From: Pseudonocardia humida
GTDB taxonomy: Bacteria > Actinomycetota > Actinomycetes > Mycobacteriales > Pseudonocardiaceae
DNA: 64,000 nucleotides
NCBI RefSeq assembly: GCF_023898865.1
Contig: NZ_JAGSOV010000064.1
Span: forward strand, 1 to 64,000
Reading direction: 5' to 3'
A model generated the notes under the pieces. It saw only the letters and a program-made list of their open reading frames with translations. It searched no databases and was not told the DNA's origin. Positions 41,079 to 49,154 of the stretch are shown in pieces. A program made the translations under genes and the position numbers. The stretch's first letter is position 1. Every line of letters starts with the position of its first letter.

Positions 41079-42933
41079 CTCATCCGAGTCCACGGGCGCG
41101 GGCGGGGCGGGCCTGACCGGGCTGCTGCGCCCGCACGTCGCCGGGTTCAGCGCCGTGCTGGTCCTGCAGGTCGTCGGGGCCGTCGCGGGTCTGGCGCCGC
41201 TGCTGGCGGTCGTCGAGCTGGGGCGGGTCCTGCTCCGGACCGGGCCCGTCGACCACGGCCGGGTCTGGGCGGTCGTGGCCGTCGGGGCGGCCGGGCTGCT
41301 CGTCCGGCTGCTGCTCACCGCCGCGTCCGCCGGGATCGGGCACGCCCTGGACGACCGCGTGCAGCTGGCGTTCCGCCGGCGGCTGGCCGCCCACCTGGGG
41401 CGCGTCCCGCTCGGCTGGTTCTCCCGGCGCCGCACCGGCGAGCTGGCCAAGGTCGTGGGGGAGGACGTGAGCGCCGTGCACCCGGTCATCGCCCACGCCC
41501 CCGGCGAGCTGGTGTCCGCGTTCGCGGTACCGCTGGTGTCGCTGGTCTACCTGGTCGCCGTCGACTGGCGGCTCACGCTGGTCACGCTGGCCCCGGTGGC
41601 GCTGGCGGTGGCGCTGGTGCCGCTGATGATGACCCCGTCGCGGCTGCGCGAGCAGGAGGAGTTCGACGCGGCCATGGGCCGGATCGCGAGCGCGGTCGTG
41701 GAGTTCGTGCAGGGCATCGCGGTGGTCAAGGCGTTCGGCGGCGCCGGGCGCGCCCACCGCCGGTTCCGCACCGCCGTGGACGGGTTCGTCGACGCCTTCC
41801 TGCGCTGGGTGCGCGGCATCTCCGGCATCGCCGCGGGGATGCAGCTGGCGCTGTCGCCGCCGTTCGTGCTGCTGGTCGTGCTCACCGGCGGCACGGCCCT
41901 GATCACCCACGGCGCCATGGCCCCGGCCGACCTGCTGCCCTTCCTGCTGCTCGGGCTGGGGCTGACCGCTCCGGTCGCGGCGCTGGGCCACGGCTTCGAC
42001 GACCTGCAGGCCGCCCGCCGCGCCCTCGGCCGGATCCGGGACGTCCTCGACGTGCCGCCGCTGCCCGAGCCGGTCCGCCCGGTCGCCCCGCGGGGGCACC
42101 GGGTGGAGCTGCGCGGCGTCCGGTTCGGCTACGGCACGGGCAGCGACACCGGCAGCGACACCGGCAGCGACACCGGCAGCGACACCGGCAGCGACACCGG
42201 CAGCGACACCGGCAGCGACACCGGCAGCGAGGTCCTGCGCGGGATCGACCTGGTGCTCGAGCCGGGGACTCTCACCGCCGTCGTCGGGCCGTCGGGCGGT
42301 GGGAAGTCGACGCTGGTCGCGCTGCTGCCGCGGTTCTTCGACCCGACCGGCGGCTCGGTCCTCCTGGGTGGGGTCGACCTGCGCGAGATCGACGCCCGGG
42401 AGCTGCACCGGACGGTGTCGTTCGTGTTCCAGGACGTCCGGCTGCTGCGGGCGTCGGTGGCGGAGAACATCGCGCTGGCGGTGCCGCACGCCGATCCCGA
42501 CGACGTGGTCCGCGCCGCCCGGGCCGCGCGCATCCACGACCGGGTCGTCCGGATGCCCCGCGGGTACGAGTCGGTGATCGGGGTCGACGCCGGGCTGTCC
42601 GGTGGGGAGGCGCAGCGGATCTCGATCGCCCGCGCCCTGCTCGCCGACGCGCCGGTCCTCGTGCTCGACGAGGCGACCGCCTTCGCCGACCCGTGGACCG
42701 AGCGGGCGGTGCGCCGGGTGCTGGCGCCCTCGGCGGACCGGACGGTGCTGGTGATCGCCCACCGGCTGGAGACCGTCGCCGACGCCGACACCGTCGTCGT
42801 GCTGGAGGACGGGGTGGTCGCCGAGCGCGGCAGCCCGGACGAGCTGCTGGCGCGGGACGGCAGGTTCGCCGCGCTCTGGCGCTCCCACCGATCGGCGCTC
42901 GTCGACGAGTCGCGAGAGGACGTGACCCGATGA
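41068..42933 (+). CDS. ABC transporter, fused permease/ATPase (IrtA/YbtP-like half)
   Basis: 621 residues. Six-helix exporter-fold membrane domain (about 20-320), then the ATPase domain: Walker A VVGPSGGGKST (about 405-415), VFQDVRLL, signature LSGGEAQRISIARAL, Walker B VLVLDEATAFADP and His in IAHRL. The ATAFADP form is common in siderophore-type transporters of the IrtAB/YbtPQ group. Odd feature: seven GSDT repeats (about residues 358-385) lie between the first two strands of the ATPase domain. ATG at 41068 lies within a probable operator. Overlaps the next gene by ATGA. It should form a heterodimer with that product; import of a ferri-siderophore or export of a drug or peptide are both possible. 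Confidence 0.88.
   Translation: MYQNSSESTGAGGAGLTGLLRPHVAGFSAVLVLQVVGAVAGLAPLLAVVELGRVLLRTGPVDHGRVWAVVAVGAAGLLVRLLLTAASAGIGHALDDRVQLAFRRRLAAHLGRVPLGWFSRRRTGELAKVVGEDVSAVHPVIAHAPGELVSAFAVPLVSLVYLVAVDWRLTLVTLAPVALAVALVPLMMTPSRLREQEEFDAAMGRIASAVVEFVQGIAVVKAFGGAGRAHRRFRTAVDGFVDAFLRWVRGISGIAAGMQLALSPPFVLLVVLTGGTALITHGAMAPADLLPFLLLGLGLTAPVAALGHGFDDLQAARRALGRIRDVLDVPPLPEPVRPVAPRGHRVELRGVRFGYGTGSDTGSDTGSDTGSDTGSDTGSDTGSDTGSEVLRGIDLVLEPGTLTAVVGPSGGGKSTLVALLPRFFDPTGGSVLLGGVDLREIDARELHRTVSFVFQDVRLLRASVAENIALAVPHADPDDVVRAARAARIHDRVVRMPRGYESVIGVDAGLSGGEAQRISIARALLADAPVLVLDEATAFADPWTERAVRRVLAPSADRTVLVIAHRLETVADADTVVVLEDGVVAERGSPDELLARDGRFAALWRSHRSALVDESREDVTR
42139..42230 (+). repeat. 12-nt minisatellite encoding (GSDT)7
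   Basis: The unit GGCAGCGACACC occurs seven times without a mismatch, followed by a partial eighth (GGCAGCGA). It keeps frame within the ATPase domain of the ABC transporter and adds 28 residues. Perfect identity indicates recent expansion; copy number is likely to vary among strains. Confidence 0.95.
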
Positions 42934-44642
42934 TCCGCCTGCTGCTGCGCGTGCTGGGGCACGAGCACGCCCGCCCGGTCCGCCGCACGGTCGCCCTGAT
43001 GACGGTGACCGCCGTCGTCGAGGGCCTTTCCTACGCGCTGCTGGTCCCGCTGCTGCGGGCGCTGCTCGGGGGCGCGCCCGCGGACGCCTGGCCGTGGGTG
43101 TCCGCGTTCGGGGCGGCCGTCGCCGGCTACGCGGTGCTGCGCTACCTCAGCGACCTGGCCGGCTTCCGGGTCGGGACCACGCTGCTGCGCGGCGCCTACG
43201 ACCGGCTCGGCGACCACCTGGCCCGGCTGCCGGTCGGCTGGTACGACGAGGGCCGCGTCGGGGAGGTGTCGGTGCTGGCCGGGCGCGGGGTCATGCAGGC
43301 CATGAGCGTGATCGCGCACCTGCTGGCGCCGTTCGTCTCGGCCGCGGTGACGCCGCTGACGATCGTCGCGGTGATGCTCGCCGTCGACTGGCGGATGGGG
43401 CTGGCCGCGGCGGCCGCGGCGCCGGTCGTGGCGGCGATCCAGGTCTGGGCGGGCCGCGCCACCGCGGCCGCCGACGCGGCGCGCGCCGATCGCGACCGGG
43501 AGTCCACCGGGCGGGTCGTCGAGTACCTCCAGGCCCAGCCGGTGCTGCGGGCGGGCGGGCGGACCGCAGAGCGATTCGGGCTGCTCGACGACTCGCTGCG
43601 CGAGGTCCAGCGCGCCTCCCGCCGCTCCACGCTCTCGGCGCTGCCCGGGGCGCTGGGGCTGGCGCTCACGGTGCAGGTGCTGTTCACCGCCCTGCTGGTG
43701 CTGGGCGCCCACCTCGCGCTGGGCGGGGCGATCGGCGCACCCGAGGTCCTGGCCGTCCTGGTGCTCGCGGCCCGCTGCGCCGACCCGCTGCTGTCGCTGG
43801 CGGAGATCGGCGGCAGGCTGCGCGGCGCGCGCTCCGCGCTGGTCGGCCTGGACGCGGTGCTGCGCGCCGAGCCGCTGCCCCAGGTCCCCGACCCGGTCCG
43901 GCCCGACCGCCACGACCTGGAGTTCGACCGCGCCACCTTCGGCCACGGCGACCGCACGGTGATCGAGGGCCTGTCGTTGACCGTGCCGGACGGGCAGCGG
44001 CTCGCCGTCGTCGGCCCGTCGGGCGCGGGCAAGAGCACGCTGCTGCACCTGCTCGCGCGCTTCCACGACGTGACGTCGGGGGCGGTGCGGATGGGCGGCG
44101 TGGACGTGCGCGCGATGAGCACCGAGGACCTGGCGGCCCGGATCGCCATCGTCTTCCAGCACGTGTACCTCTTCGACGGCACCATCGAGGAGAACGTGCG
44201 CCTGGGCCGCCCCGACGCCGACGACGCCGCCCTGCGGGCGGCCGCGACGGCGGCCCGCCTGGACGAGGTCGTCGAGCGGCTGCCCGACGGGTGGGCGACG
44301 AACGTCGGCGAGGGCGGTGCGCTGCTGTCGGGCGGCGAGCGCCAGCGCGTCTCGATCGCGCGGGCGCTGCTGAAGGACGCGCCCGTCGTCCTGCTGGACG
44401 AGGTGACCTCGGCGTTGGACCCGGTGAACGAGGTGGCCGTCCACGAGGGCATCGAGCGCCTGGTGGCGGGCCGGACGGTGGTGATGGTGACCCACCGGCC
44501 GCGGACCGCCCGGCACGCCGACCGCGTCGTCTTCCTGGACGGCGGCCGGATCGTGGAGTCGGGCGGCCACGACGAGCTGCTGCGCGGCGGCGGTCCCTAC
44601 TCCGAGTACTGGGAGATCGCCATGGCGCCGTCGGCGGAGTGA
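42930..44642 (+). CDS. ABC transporter, fused permease/ATPase (IrtB/YbtQ-like half)
   Basis: 570 residues. Exporter-fold membrane domain (about 15-300) with the DWRMGLAAAAAAP cytoplasmic loop region, then ATPase domain: Walker A VVGPSGAGKST, Q-loop VFQHVYLFDGTIEENV, signature LSGGERQRVSIARAL, Walker B VVLLDEVTSALDP, His in VTHRP. All catalytic positions are present, so both halves of the heterodimer may hydrolyse ATP. ATG at 42930 overlaps the stop of the partner gene. Regulation presumably by the divergent TetR protein. No siderophore synthesis or siderophore-interacting protein gene is adjacent. Confidence 0.9.
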   Translation: MIRLLLRVLGHEHARPVRRTVALMTVTAVVEGLSYALLVPLLRALLGGAPADAWPWVSAFGAAVAGYAVLRYLSDLAGFRVGTTLLRGAYDRLGDHLARLPVGWYDEGRVGEVSVLAGRGVMQAMSVIAHLLAPFVSAAVTPLTIVAVMLAVDWRMGLAAAAAAPVVAAIQVWAGRATAAADAARADRDRESTGRVVEYLQAQPVLRAGGRTAERFGLLDDSLREVQRASRRSTLSALPGALGLALTVQVLFTALLVLGAHLALGGAIGAPEVLAVLVLAARCADPLLSLAEIGGRLRGARSALVGLDAVLRAEPLPQVPDPVRPDRHDLEFDRATFGHGDRTVIEGLSLTVPDGQRLAVVGPSGAGKSTLLHLLARFHDVTSGAVRMGGVDVRAMSTEDLAARIAIVFQHVYLFDGTIEENVRLGRPDADDAALRAAATAARLDEVVERLPDGWATNVGEGGALLSGGERQRVSIARALLKDAPVVLLDEVTSALDPVNEVAVHEGIERLVAGRTVVMVTHRPRTARHADRVVFLDGGRIVESGGHDELLRGGGPYSEYWEIAMAPSAE

Positions 44643-44669
44643 ATCGCGCTCACGGTGCCGCTACGGGCG

Positions 44670-45062
44670 TCAGGACAGCACGCGGATCTGGAAGGGGTAG
44701 TCGTAGGGCTCGCCGTTGGCCGCGCGGACGGCGCCCTTGATGTGGCACCACGCGGAGACCAGGAACAGCACGACGATCAGCGGGATGCCGATGACCGCGC
44801 CGATCACCGTGAAGATCAGCACCCAGCTGAGCACGTAGAGCAGCCAGAACGACAGGTTGAAGTTGAACGCCCCGGCGGCGGCCCGCCGGGTGTACGGGTC
44901 GTCCTTCCTGACCGCCCACACGATCAGCGGTCCGAGCAGGCTCAGCCACCCGGCGCTGACCAGCGCCGCGATCGGCGCCGACAGGTGGGCCAGGATCGCC
45001 GGGCCGCGGCTCGCGGTCGGGGCGGTGCCGGGGTCGGGCGGGTACGGGTGGGACGAGGACAT
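44670..45062 (-). CDS. DUF4870 family membrane protein
   Basis: 130 residues with a short Pro-rich N-terminus and three to four hydrophobic helices (AILAHLSAPIAALVS, LGPLIVWAV, LSFWLLYVLSWVLIFTVIG, PLIVVLFLVSAWCHI). The order with VRKDDPYTRRAAAGAFNFNLSFW is typical of DUF4870 (Tic20-like small membrane proteins) of unknown role. ATG at 45062, GGAGAGC ribosome site. Convergent with the ABC transporter genes. Confidence 0.9.
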   Translation of the reverse strand: MSSSHPYPPDPGTAPTASRGPAILAHLSAPIAALVSAGWLSLLGPLIVWAVRKDDPYTRRAAAGAFNFNLSFWLLYVLSWVLIFTVIGAVIGIPLIVVLFLVSAWCHIKGAVRAANGEPYDYPFQIRVLS

Positions 45063-45284
45063 CGTTGCTCTCCTTCACGGGTGCTACGACTCGTACAACG
45101 TCCGGTGCCGCCGGCTTGTGCCCAGGTAGGAGCAGGTTCAGGGCTTCCGGGATGCAGATCGGGGTCAGCCCTGAGCCCATTCGGGTGGCCGGGCGCGGAA
45201 TCCGCCCGCGCGGCCGGGGCCCACGGAGTCGAACGGGGCGACGGCGGGGCGGAACCACCGCCGGTGCCCGGCCGTTCCCCACCC

Positions 45285-45647
45285 GTGGACGGGCCGGACG
45301 TCTCCGCGCTGCTCGCCGCGGAACGCGCGGAGACCGCGGAGAGCATCGCCGGGCTGGAACGGCAGCTCGCGTGGCTGGCCGAGCAGCAGGCCCTGGCGAC
45401 CCACGACGACGAGCACGACCCCGAGGGCGTGACCGTCGCCGTCCAACGCGCGCAGCTGCAGGGGCTGTTGGCCGGCGCCCACCGCGACCTGGCCGCGCTC
45501 GACCGGGCGGTGGACCGGCTGGCCGCAGGCACCTACGGCCGCTGCGTCCGGTGCGGGGGCGACATCGGCCCGGCGCGGTTGGAGGCCCTGCCCGCCGCCG
45601 AGACCTGCATCGCCTGCGCGGGGGCGCGGCGGCGCTCCCCGCGCTGA
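45285..45647 (+). CDS. TraR/DksA-family zinc-finger protein
   Basis: 120 residues: an N-terminal antiparallel coiled coil (LLAAERAETAESIAGLERQL to about residue 75) and a C-terminal C4 zinc finger (CVRCGGDIGPARLEALP, then CIAC). This is the DksA/TraR layout; such proteins insert the coiled-coil tip into the RNA polymerase secondary channel. The acidic residues in the tip region (DDEHDPEG) are present but their spacing differs from classical DksA. GTG at 45285 is the likely start; the long upstream frame is a shadow. Confidence 0.85.
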   Translation: MDGPDVSALLAAERAETAESIAGLERQLAWLAEQQALATHDDEHDPEGVTVAVQRAQLQGLLAGAHRDLAALDRAVDRLAAGTYGRCVRCGGDIGPARLEALPAAETCIACAGARRRSPR

Positions 45648-45744
45648 CCCGCCGTCCAGCGGTACGACGCCCGAGCCAGGCCCCGCACCGCTCGACGACA
45701 TTCGTCCAAGACCGGGGGCCGCCGGCGCGGGCACCGTCTCGGGC

Positions 45745-46581
45745 ATGGGTGAGCACCACGTCGAGCAGCGGCACGGGATGCGCGTCGTCCACGACGGACC
45801 GCGGCAGGCGCCGCCACTGCTGCTCGTGCACGGGTCGGGGGCCGCGGGCGGGTCGTGGGGGCCGGTGGTGCCGGCGCTCGCCGAGCGCCACCACGTCGTC
45901 CGCGTCGACCTGCCGGGCTGCGGCCAGTCGCCGCCCGCGCCGCCGTACGACGTGCCGGTGCAGGCGGAGAGGGTGGCGGCGGTGCTCGACGACCTCGGCC
46001 TGCGCTCCGTCACCGCGGTCACCCACTCCAGCGGGGGCTACGTCGCCACCGCGCTCGCCGAGCAGCGCCCGGACATGGTCGGGTCGCTCGCGCTGATCAG
46101 CTGCGGACCGGGACTCGCCGCGTTCCGCCCGCAGCCGCTCATCCTGCGGGCCCTGCTGGCGCCACCGCTGGGTCCGCTGCTCTGGGCGGTGCGCTCGGAC
46201 GCGATGATCCGCAAGGGGATCAGCGCGACGTGCGCCCGCCCGGTGGAGATCCCCGACGACGTCGTCGCCGAACTGCACGGCACGACGCACCGCGCGCTCC
46301 GGGCGGTGCTGCGGTGCAACACCGCCTACCTCGGCGAGCGGAGCGTGCCAGAGCGCCTCGCCCCGCTCGGGATCCCGCTGCTGGTGGTCTTCGGCGCCGC
46401 CGACCCCCGCTGGGAGCCGTCCTCGGCCCACGACTACGACGCCGTGCCGGGCGCGCGGGTCGAGCTGCTGCCCGGGGTCGGGCACGTCCCCATGTTCGAG
46501 GCGCCGGAGGCGGTCTGCGAGCTGCTGCTGGGCTTCACCGACCGGTCCGCCGACACCCCGGTCGTCCGGCCCCGGGCCTAG
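45745..46581 (+). CDS. Alpha/beta hydrolase
   Basis: 278 residues. LLVHGSGAAGGSW (oxyanion HG), VRVDLPGCGQS, nucleophile elbow THSSGGY (Ser), FGAADPRW (acid region) and GVGHVPMFEAP with the catalytic His give a full alpha/beta-hydrolase set, of the MhpC/haloalkane-dehalogenase-like group. ATG at 45745. The AraC-type regulator follows by 9 nt and may regulate it. Substrate unknown; the lid region is short. Confidence 0.88.
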   Translation: MGEHHVEQRHGMRVVHDGPRQAPPLLLVHGSGAAGGSWGPVVPALAERHHVVRVDLPGCGQSPPAPPYDVPVQAERVAAVLDDLGLRSVTAVTHSSGGYVATALAEQRPDMVGSLALISCGPGLAAFRPQPLILRALLAPPLGPLLWAVRSDAMIRKGISATCARPVEIPDDVVAELHGTTHRALRAVLRCNTAYLGERSVPERLAPLGIPLLVVFGAADPRWEPSSAHDYDAVPGARVELLPGVGHVPMFEAPEAVCELLLGFTDRSADTPVVRPRA

Positions 46582-46590
46582 GCTGGTCCC

Positions 46591-47466
46591 GTGCTCGCGA
46601 CCGGGGCGCCACCCCTCGACTGGGCGGCGGTGGACGTCGCCGTCCCGCGCCCGTCGGCCCGGCTGCCGGGCGTCGGCATGGCCGGGTTCCACCACCGCGC
46701 CCCCGCGCCCGTGGACATCGCCATGGTCGCGCACCCGTCGGTCACCCTGCTCCTGGACCTGACCGAGGGCGGCGGCCTGGTCTGCGCCACCGCAGGCGGG
46801 CGCGAGAGCGGCAGCGTCGTCGTCGGACTCCTCCCCGGCGATCTCCACGCGACCGCCCGGGGCGCCGGCGAGTGCCTCCAGATCCGGTTGGAGCCCGCGG
46901 TGGCGGCCGCGGTGCTCCGCGCGTCGACCGACCTCACCGGGGCCGTGCTGCCCTTCGCCGACGTCTGGGGCCGCGGTGCCGCGCGCGCCGAGGCCGCGCT
47001 GCGCACCGCCGCGTCGTGGGACGAACGGTTCGCGCTGGCCGCGGAACTTCTCGGTCGCCGTCTCGCCGCCCACCCACCCGTCGACCCGGAGGTGGCGCAC
47101 ACCTGGCGGCGCACGCTCGCCGGCCGGGGGCGGGTGCGGGTCGACGGCCTGGCCGGCGAGGTCGGCTGGAGCCGCCAGCGGCTGTGGTCGCGCTTCCGGT
47201 CCCAGCTCGGCGTCACCCCCAAGCGCGCCGCCCGCCTGGTCCGGTTCGACCACGCCGCCCACCTGCTCGCCGCCGGCCGCGCCGCCGTCGACGTCGCCGT
47301 GGAGAGCGGTTACGTCGACCAGTCCCACCTGCACCGCGAGGTGAGGGAGTTCGCCGGGCTCACGCCCGCGGCGGTGGCCGCCGCGCCGTGGCTCGCGATC
47401 GACGACGTGGCGTGGCCGGCTCCGCCGAGCCGGAGCTGTCGAAAGCCGCCCGAGCCGTTCGTGTAG
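46591..47466 (+). CDS. AraC-family transcriptional regulator
   Basis: 291 residues. The N-terminal half is a cupin-like sensor region (LLLDLTEGGGL, VVGLLPGD); the C-terminus has the double helix-turn-helix: VRVDGLAGEVGWSRQRLWSR, then VDVAVESGYVDQSHLHREVR and FAGLTPAA. The GTG start lies 6 nt after TAGGCT, so it probably has its own leaderless transcript despite the close hydrolase gene upstream. Ends with a basic Ser/Pro tail. Target likely the neighbouring hydrolase; unproven. Confidence 0.88.
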   Translation: MLATGAPPLDWAAVDVAVPRPSARLPGVGMAGFHHRAPAPVDIAMVAHPSVTLLLDLTEGGGLVCATAGGRESGSVVVGLLPGDLHATARGAGECLQIRLEPAVAAAVLRASTDLTGAVLPFADVWGRGAARAEAALRTAASWDERFALAAELLGRRLAAHPPVDPEVAHTWRRTLAGRGRVRVDGLAGEVGWSRQRLWSRFRSQLGVTPKRAARLVRFDHAAHLLAAGRAAVDVAVESGYVDQSHLHREVREFAGLTPAAVAAAPWLAIDDVAWPAPPSRSCRKPPEPFV

Positions 47467-47515
47467 GTGGTGCGAGGCCGGCGCAGGGCCGGCCCGGACC
47501 ACCAGGGAGACCGGG

Positions 47516-47869
47516 ATGACCAGCTACCTGCTCAGCGTGTACCAGGCCGACGGCGCGCCGCCCGCCGACATCGACATGGATCGGATCATGCGGGAGCTCG
47601 GCGCGCTGCAGGATCGGATGAAGGCCGAGGGGGCGTGGGTGTTCACCGCCGGTCTGCACCCGGCGAGCACGGCGACCGTCGTGCGGGCCAAGGGCGACGA
47701 GGTGCTGACCACCGACGGCCCGTTCACCGAGGGCAAGGAGCACCTCGGCGGGTTCACGGTCGTCGAGTCGCCCGACCTGGACGCCGCCCTCGCGTGGGCC
47801 TCGGAGATGACCCGCATCACGACGCTGCCCGTCGAGGTGCGCCCGCTCGCGGGCGACGCGGTGCGCTGA
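47516..47869 (+). CDS. YCII-related DGPF-domain protein
   Basis: 117 residues of the YCII/DGPF family, with the name-giving TTDGPFTEGKEHLGGF motif and a dimeric alpha/beta ferredoxin-like fold pattern. DGPF proteins are regularly encoded next to ECF42-type sigma factors, as here: the sigma gene starts 3 nt after this stop. The DGPF protein is thought to be a target or partner in that system, not an anti-sigma factor. ATG after GGGAGACCGGG. Confidence 0.92.
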   Translation: MTSYLLSVYQADGAPPADIDMDRIMRELGALQDRMKAEGAWVFTAGLHPASTATVVRAKGDEVLTTDGPFTEGKEHLGGFTVVESPDLDAALAWASEMTRITTLPVEVRPLAGDAVR

Positions 47870-47871
47870 CG

Positions 47872-49104
47872 GTGCCCGGTCCGGTCGTCGACGCCGAGGG
47901 CGTCGCGCGCGTGTTCCGCGCGGAGTACGGCCGGACGGTCGCCGTCCTCGTCCGCCTCCTCGGCGACATCGACCTCGCCGAGGAGGCGGTGCAGGACGCG
48001 TTCGCCGAGGCCGTCCGGCGCTGGCCGCGGACCGGGCTGCCGCCCAGCCCGCAGGGCTGGATCGTGACCACCGCGCGCAACCGGGCGATCGACCGCAGGC
48101 GACGCGAGGCCGGGCGCGACGACCGGCACGCCCAGGCGCTGCTGCTGCACGCGCCGACCGAGCCACCGGAGGTGGGTCCCGTGCGGGACGACCGGCTGCG
48201 ACTGATCTTCACCTGCTGCCACCCGGCGCTGGCCCCGGCCGCGCGCGTGGCGCTGACGCTGCGGCTGCTGGGCGGGCTGACCACGACCGAGATCGCGCAC
48301 GCCTTCCTGGTCCCCGAGGCCACGATGGCCCAGCGGATCTCGCGGGCGAAGGGCAAGATCCGCGACGCCGGCATCCCGTACCGGGTGCCCCGCGACGCCG
48401 ACCTGCCCGAGCGGCTGCGCGCCGTCCTCGCCGTCGTGTACCTGATCTTCAACGAGGGCTACGCCGCCAGCTCCGGGGCGAGCCTGGTGCGCGAGGACCT
48501 GTGCGCCGAGGCGATCCGGCTGGCCCGCCTGCTCACCGAGCTCATGCCCGACGAGCCGGAGGCCACCGGCCTGCTCGCGCTCATGCTGCTCATCCACGCG
48601 CGCCGCCCGGCGCGGACGACCCCGGAGGGCGAGCTCGTGCGGCTGCCCGACCAGGACCGGTCGCGCTGGGACGCCGCACTCGTCGCCGAGGGCCAGCAGC
48701 TCGTCCGGCGCTGCCTGCGCCGCGACCAGCCGGGGCCCTACCAGATCCAGGCGGCCATCAACGCCGTGCACAGCGACGCCCCGACCGCCGCCGACACCGA
48801 CTGGGCGCAGATCCTCGCGCTCTACGACCAGCTCCTCGCCCACACCCCGACGCCGGTCGTGGCGCTGCACCGGGCGGTGGCCGTCGCCGAGGTGCGCGGG
48901 CCCGCGCCGGCGCTCGCGCTCGTCGACGCGATCGACGGCCTGGCGCGCCACCACCTGTTCCACGCCGTCCGGGCGGACCTGCTGCGCCGCCTCGGGCGCC
49001 GCGACGAGGCCGTCGCGGCCTACGAGACCGCGCTCCCGCTCGCCGGGGGCGAGGCCGAGCGCGCGTTCCTGCGGCGGGCCGCGGACGAGGTCCGCGGGGC
49101 CTGA
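47872..49104 (+). CDS. ECF42-type RNA polymerase sigma factor
   Basis: 410 residues, about twice the usual ECF length. Sigma region 2 (VRLLGDIDLAEEAVQDAFAE, then ARNRAIDRRRR), region 4 (TTTEIAHAFLVPEATMAQRI) and a C-terminal helical extension of about 200 residues (IFNEGYAAS, LHRAVAVAEVRGP, TPR-like) define the ECF42 group. In that group the C-terminal extension replaces an anti-sigma factor as the control element. GTG at 47872 follows the DGPF gene by 3 nt. The activating signal is unknown; stress and secondary metabolite links are reported for other members. Confidence 0.92.
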   Translation: MPGPVVDAEGVARVFRAEYGRTVAVLVRLLGDIDLAEEAVQDAFAEAVRRWPRTGLPPSPQGWIVTTARNRAIDRRRREAGRDDRHAQALLLHAPTEPPEVGPVRDDRLRLIFTCCHPALAPAARVALTLRLLGGLTTTEIAHAFLVPEATMAQRISRAKGKIRDAGIPYRVPRDADLPERLRAVLAVVYLIFNEGYAASSGASLVREDLCAEAIRLARLLTELMPDEPEATGLLALMLLIHARRPARTTPEGELVRLPDQDRSRWDAALVAEGQQLVRRCLRRDQPGPYQIQAAINAVHSDAPTAADTDWAQILALYDQLLAHTPTPVVALHRAVAVAEVRGPAPALALVDAIDGLARHHLFHAVRADLLRRLGRRDEAVAAYETALPLAGGEAERAFLRRAADEVRGA

Positions 49105-49154
49105 CGCGGGCGCACCGCTCGTCCTCCGGTCCTGCGCCCGCCCGGGGAACCGGC

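Noticed and set aside
42139..42230. CRISPR-like regular repeats
   Set aside because: Units are 12 nt, directly abutting without spacers, and in frame within a gene; no array of repeats with unique spacers was seen anywhere in the window.
41080..42888. 602-codon antisense frame with AAGV repeats opposite the first ABC transporter gene
   Set aside because: The repeats are the reverse of the GSDT minisatellite; no other structure and no ribosome site.
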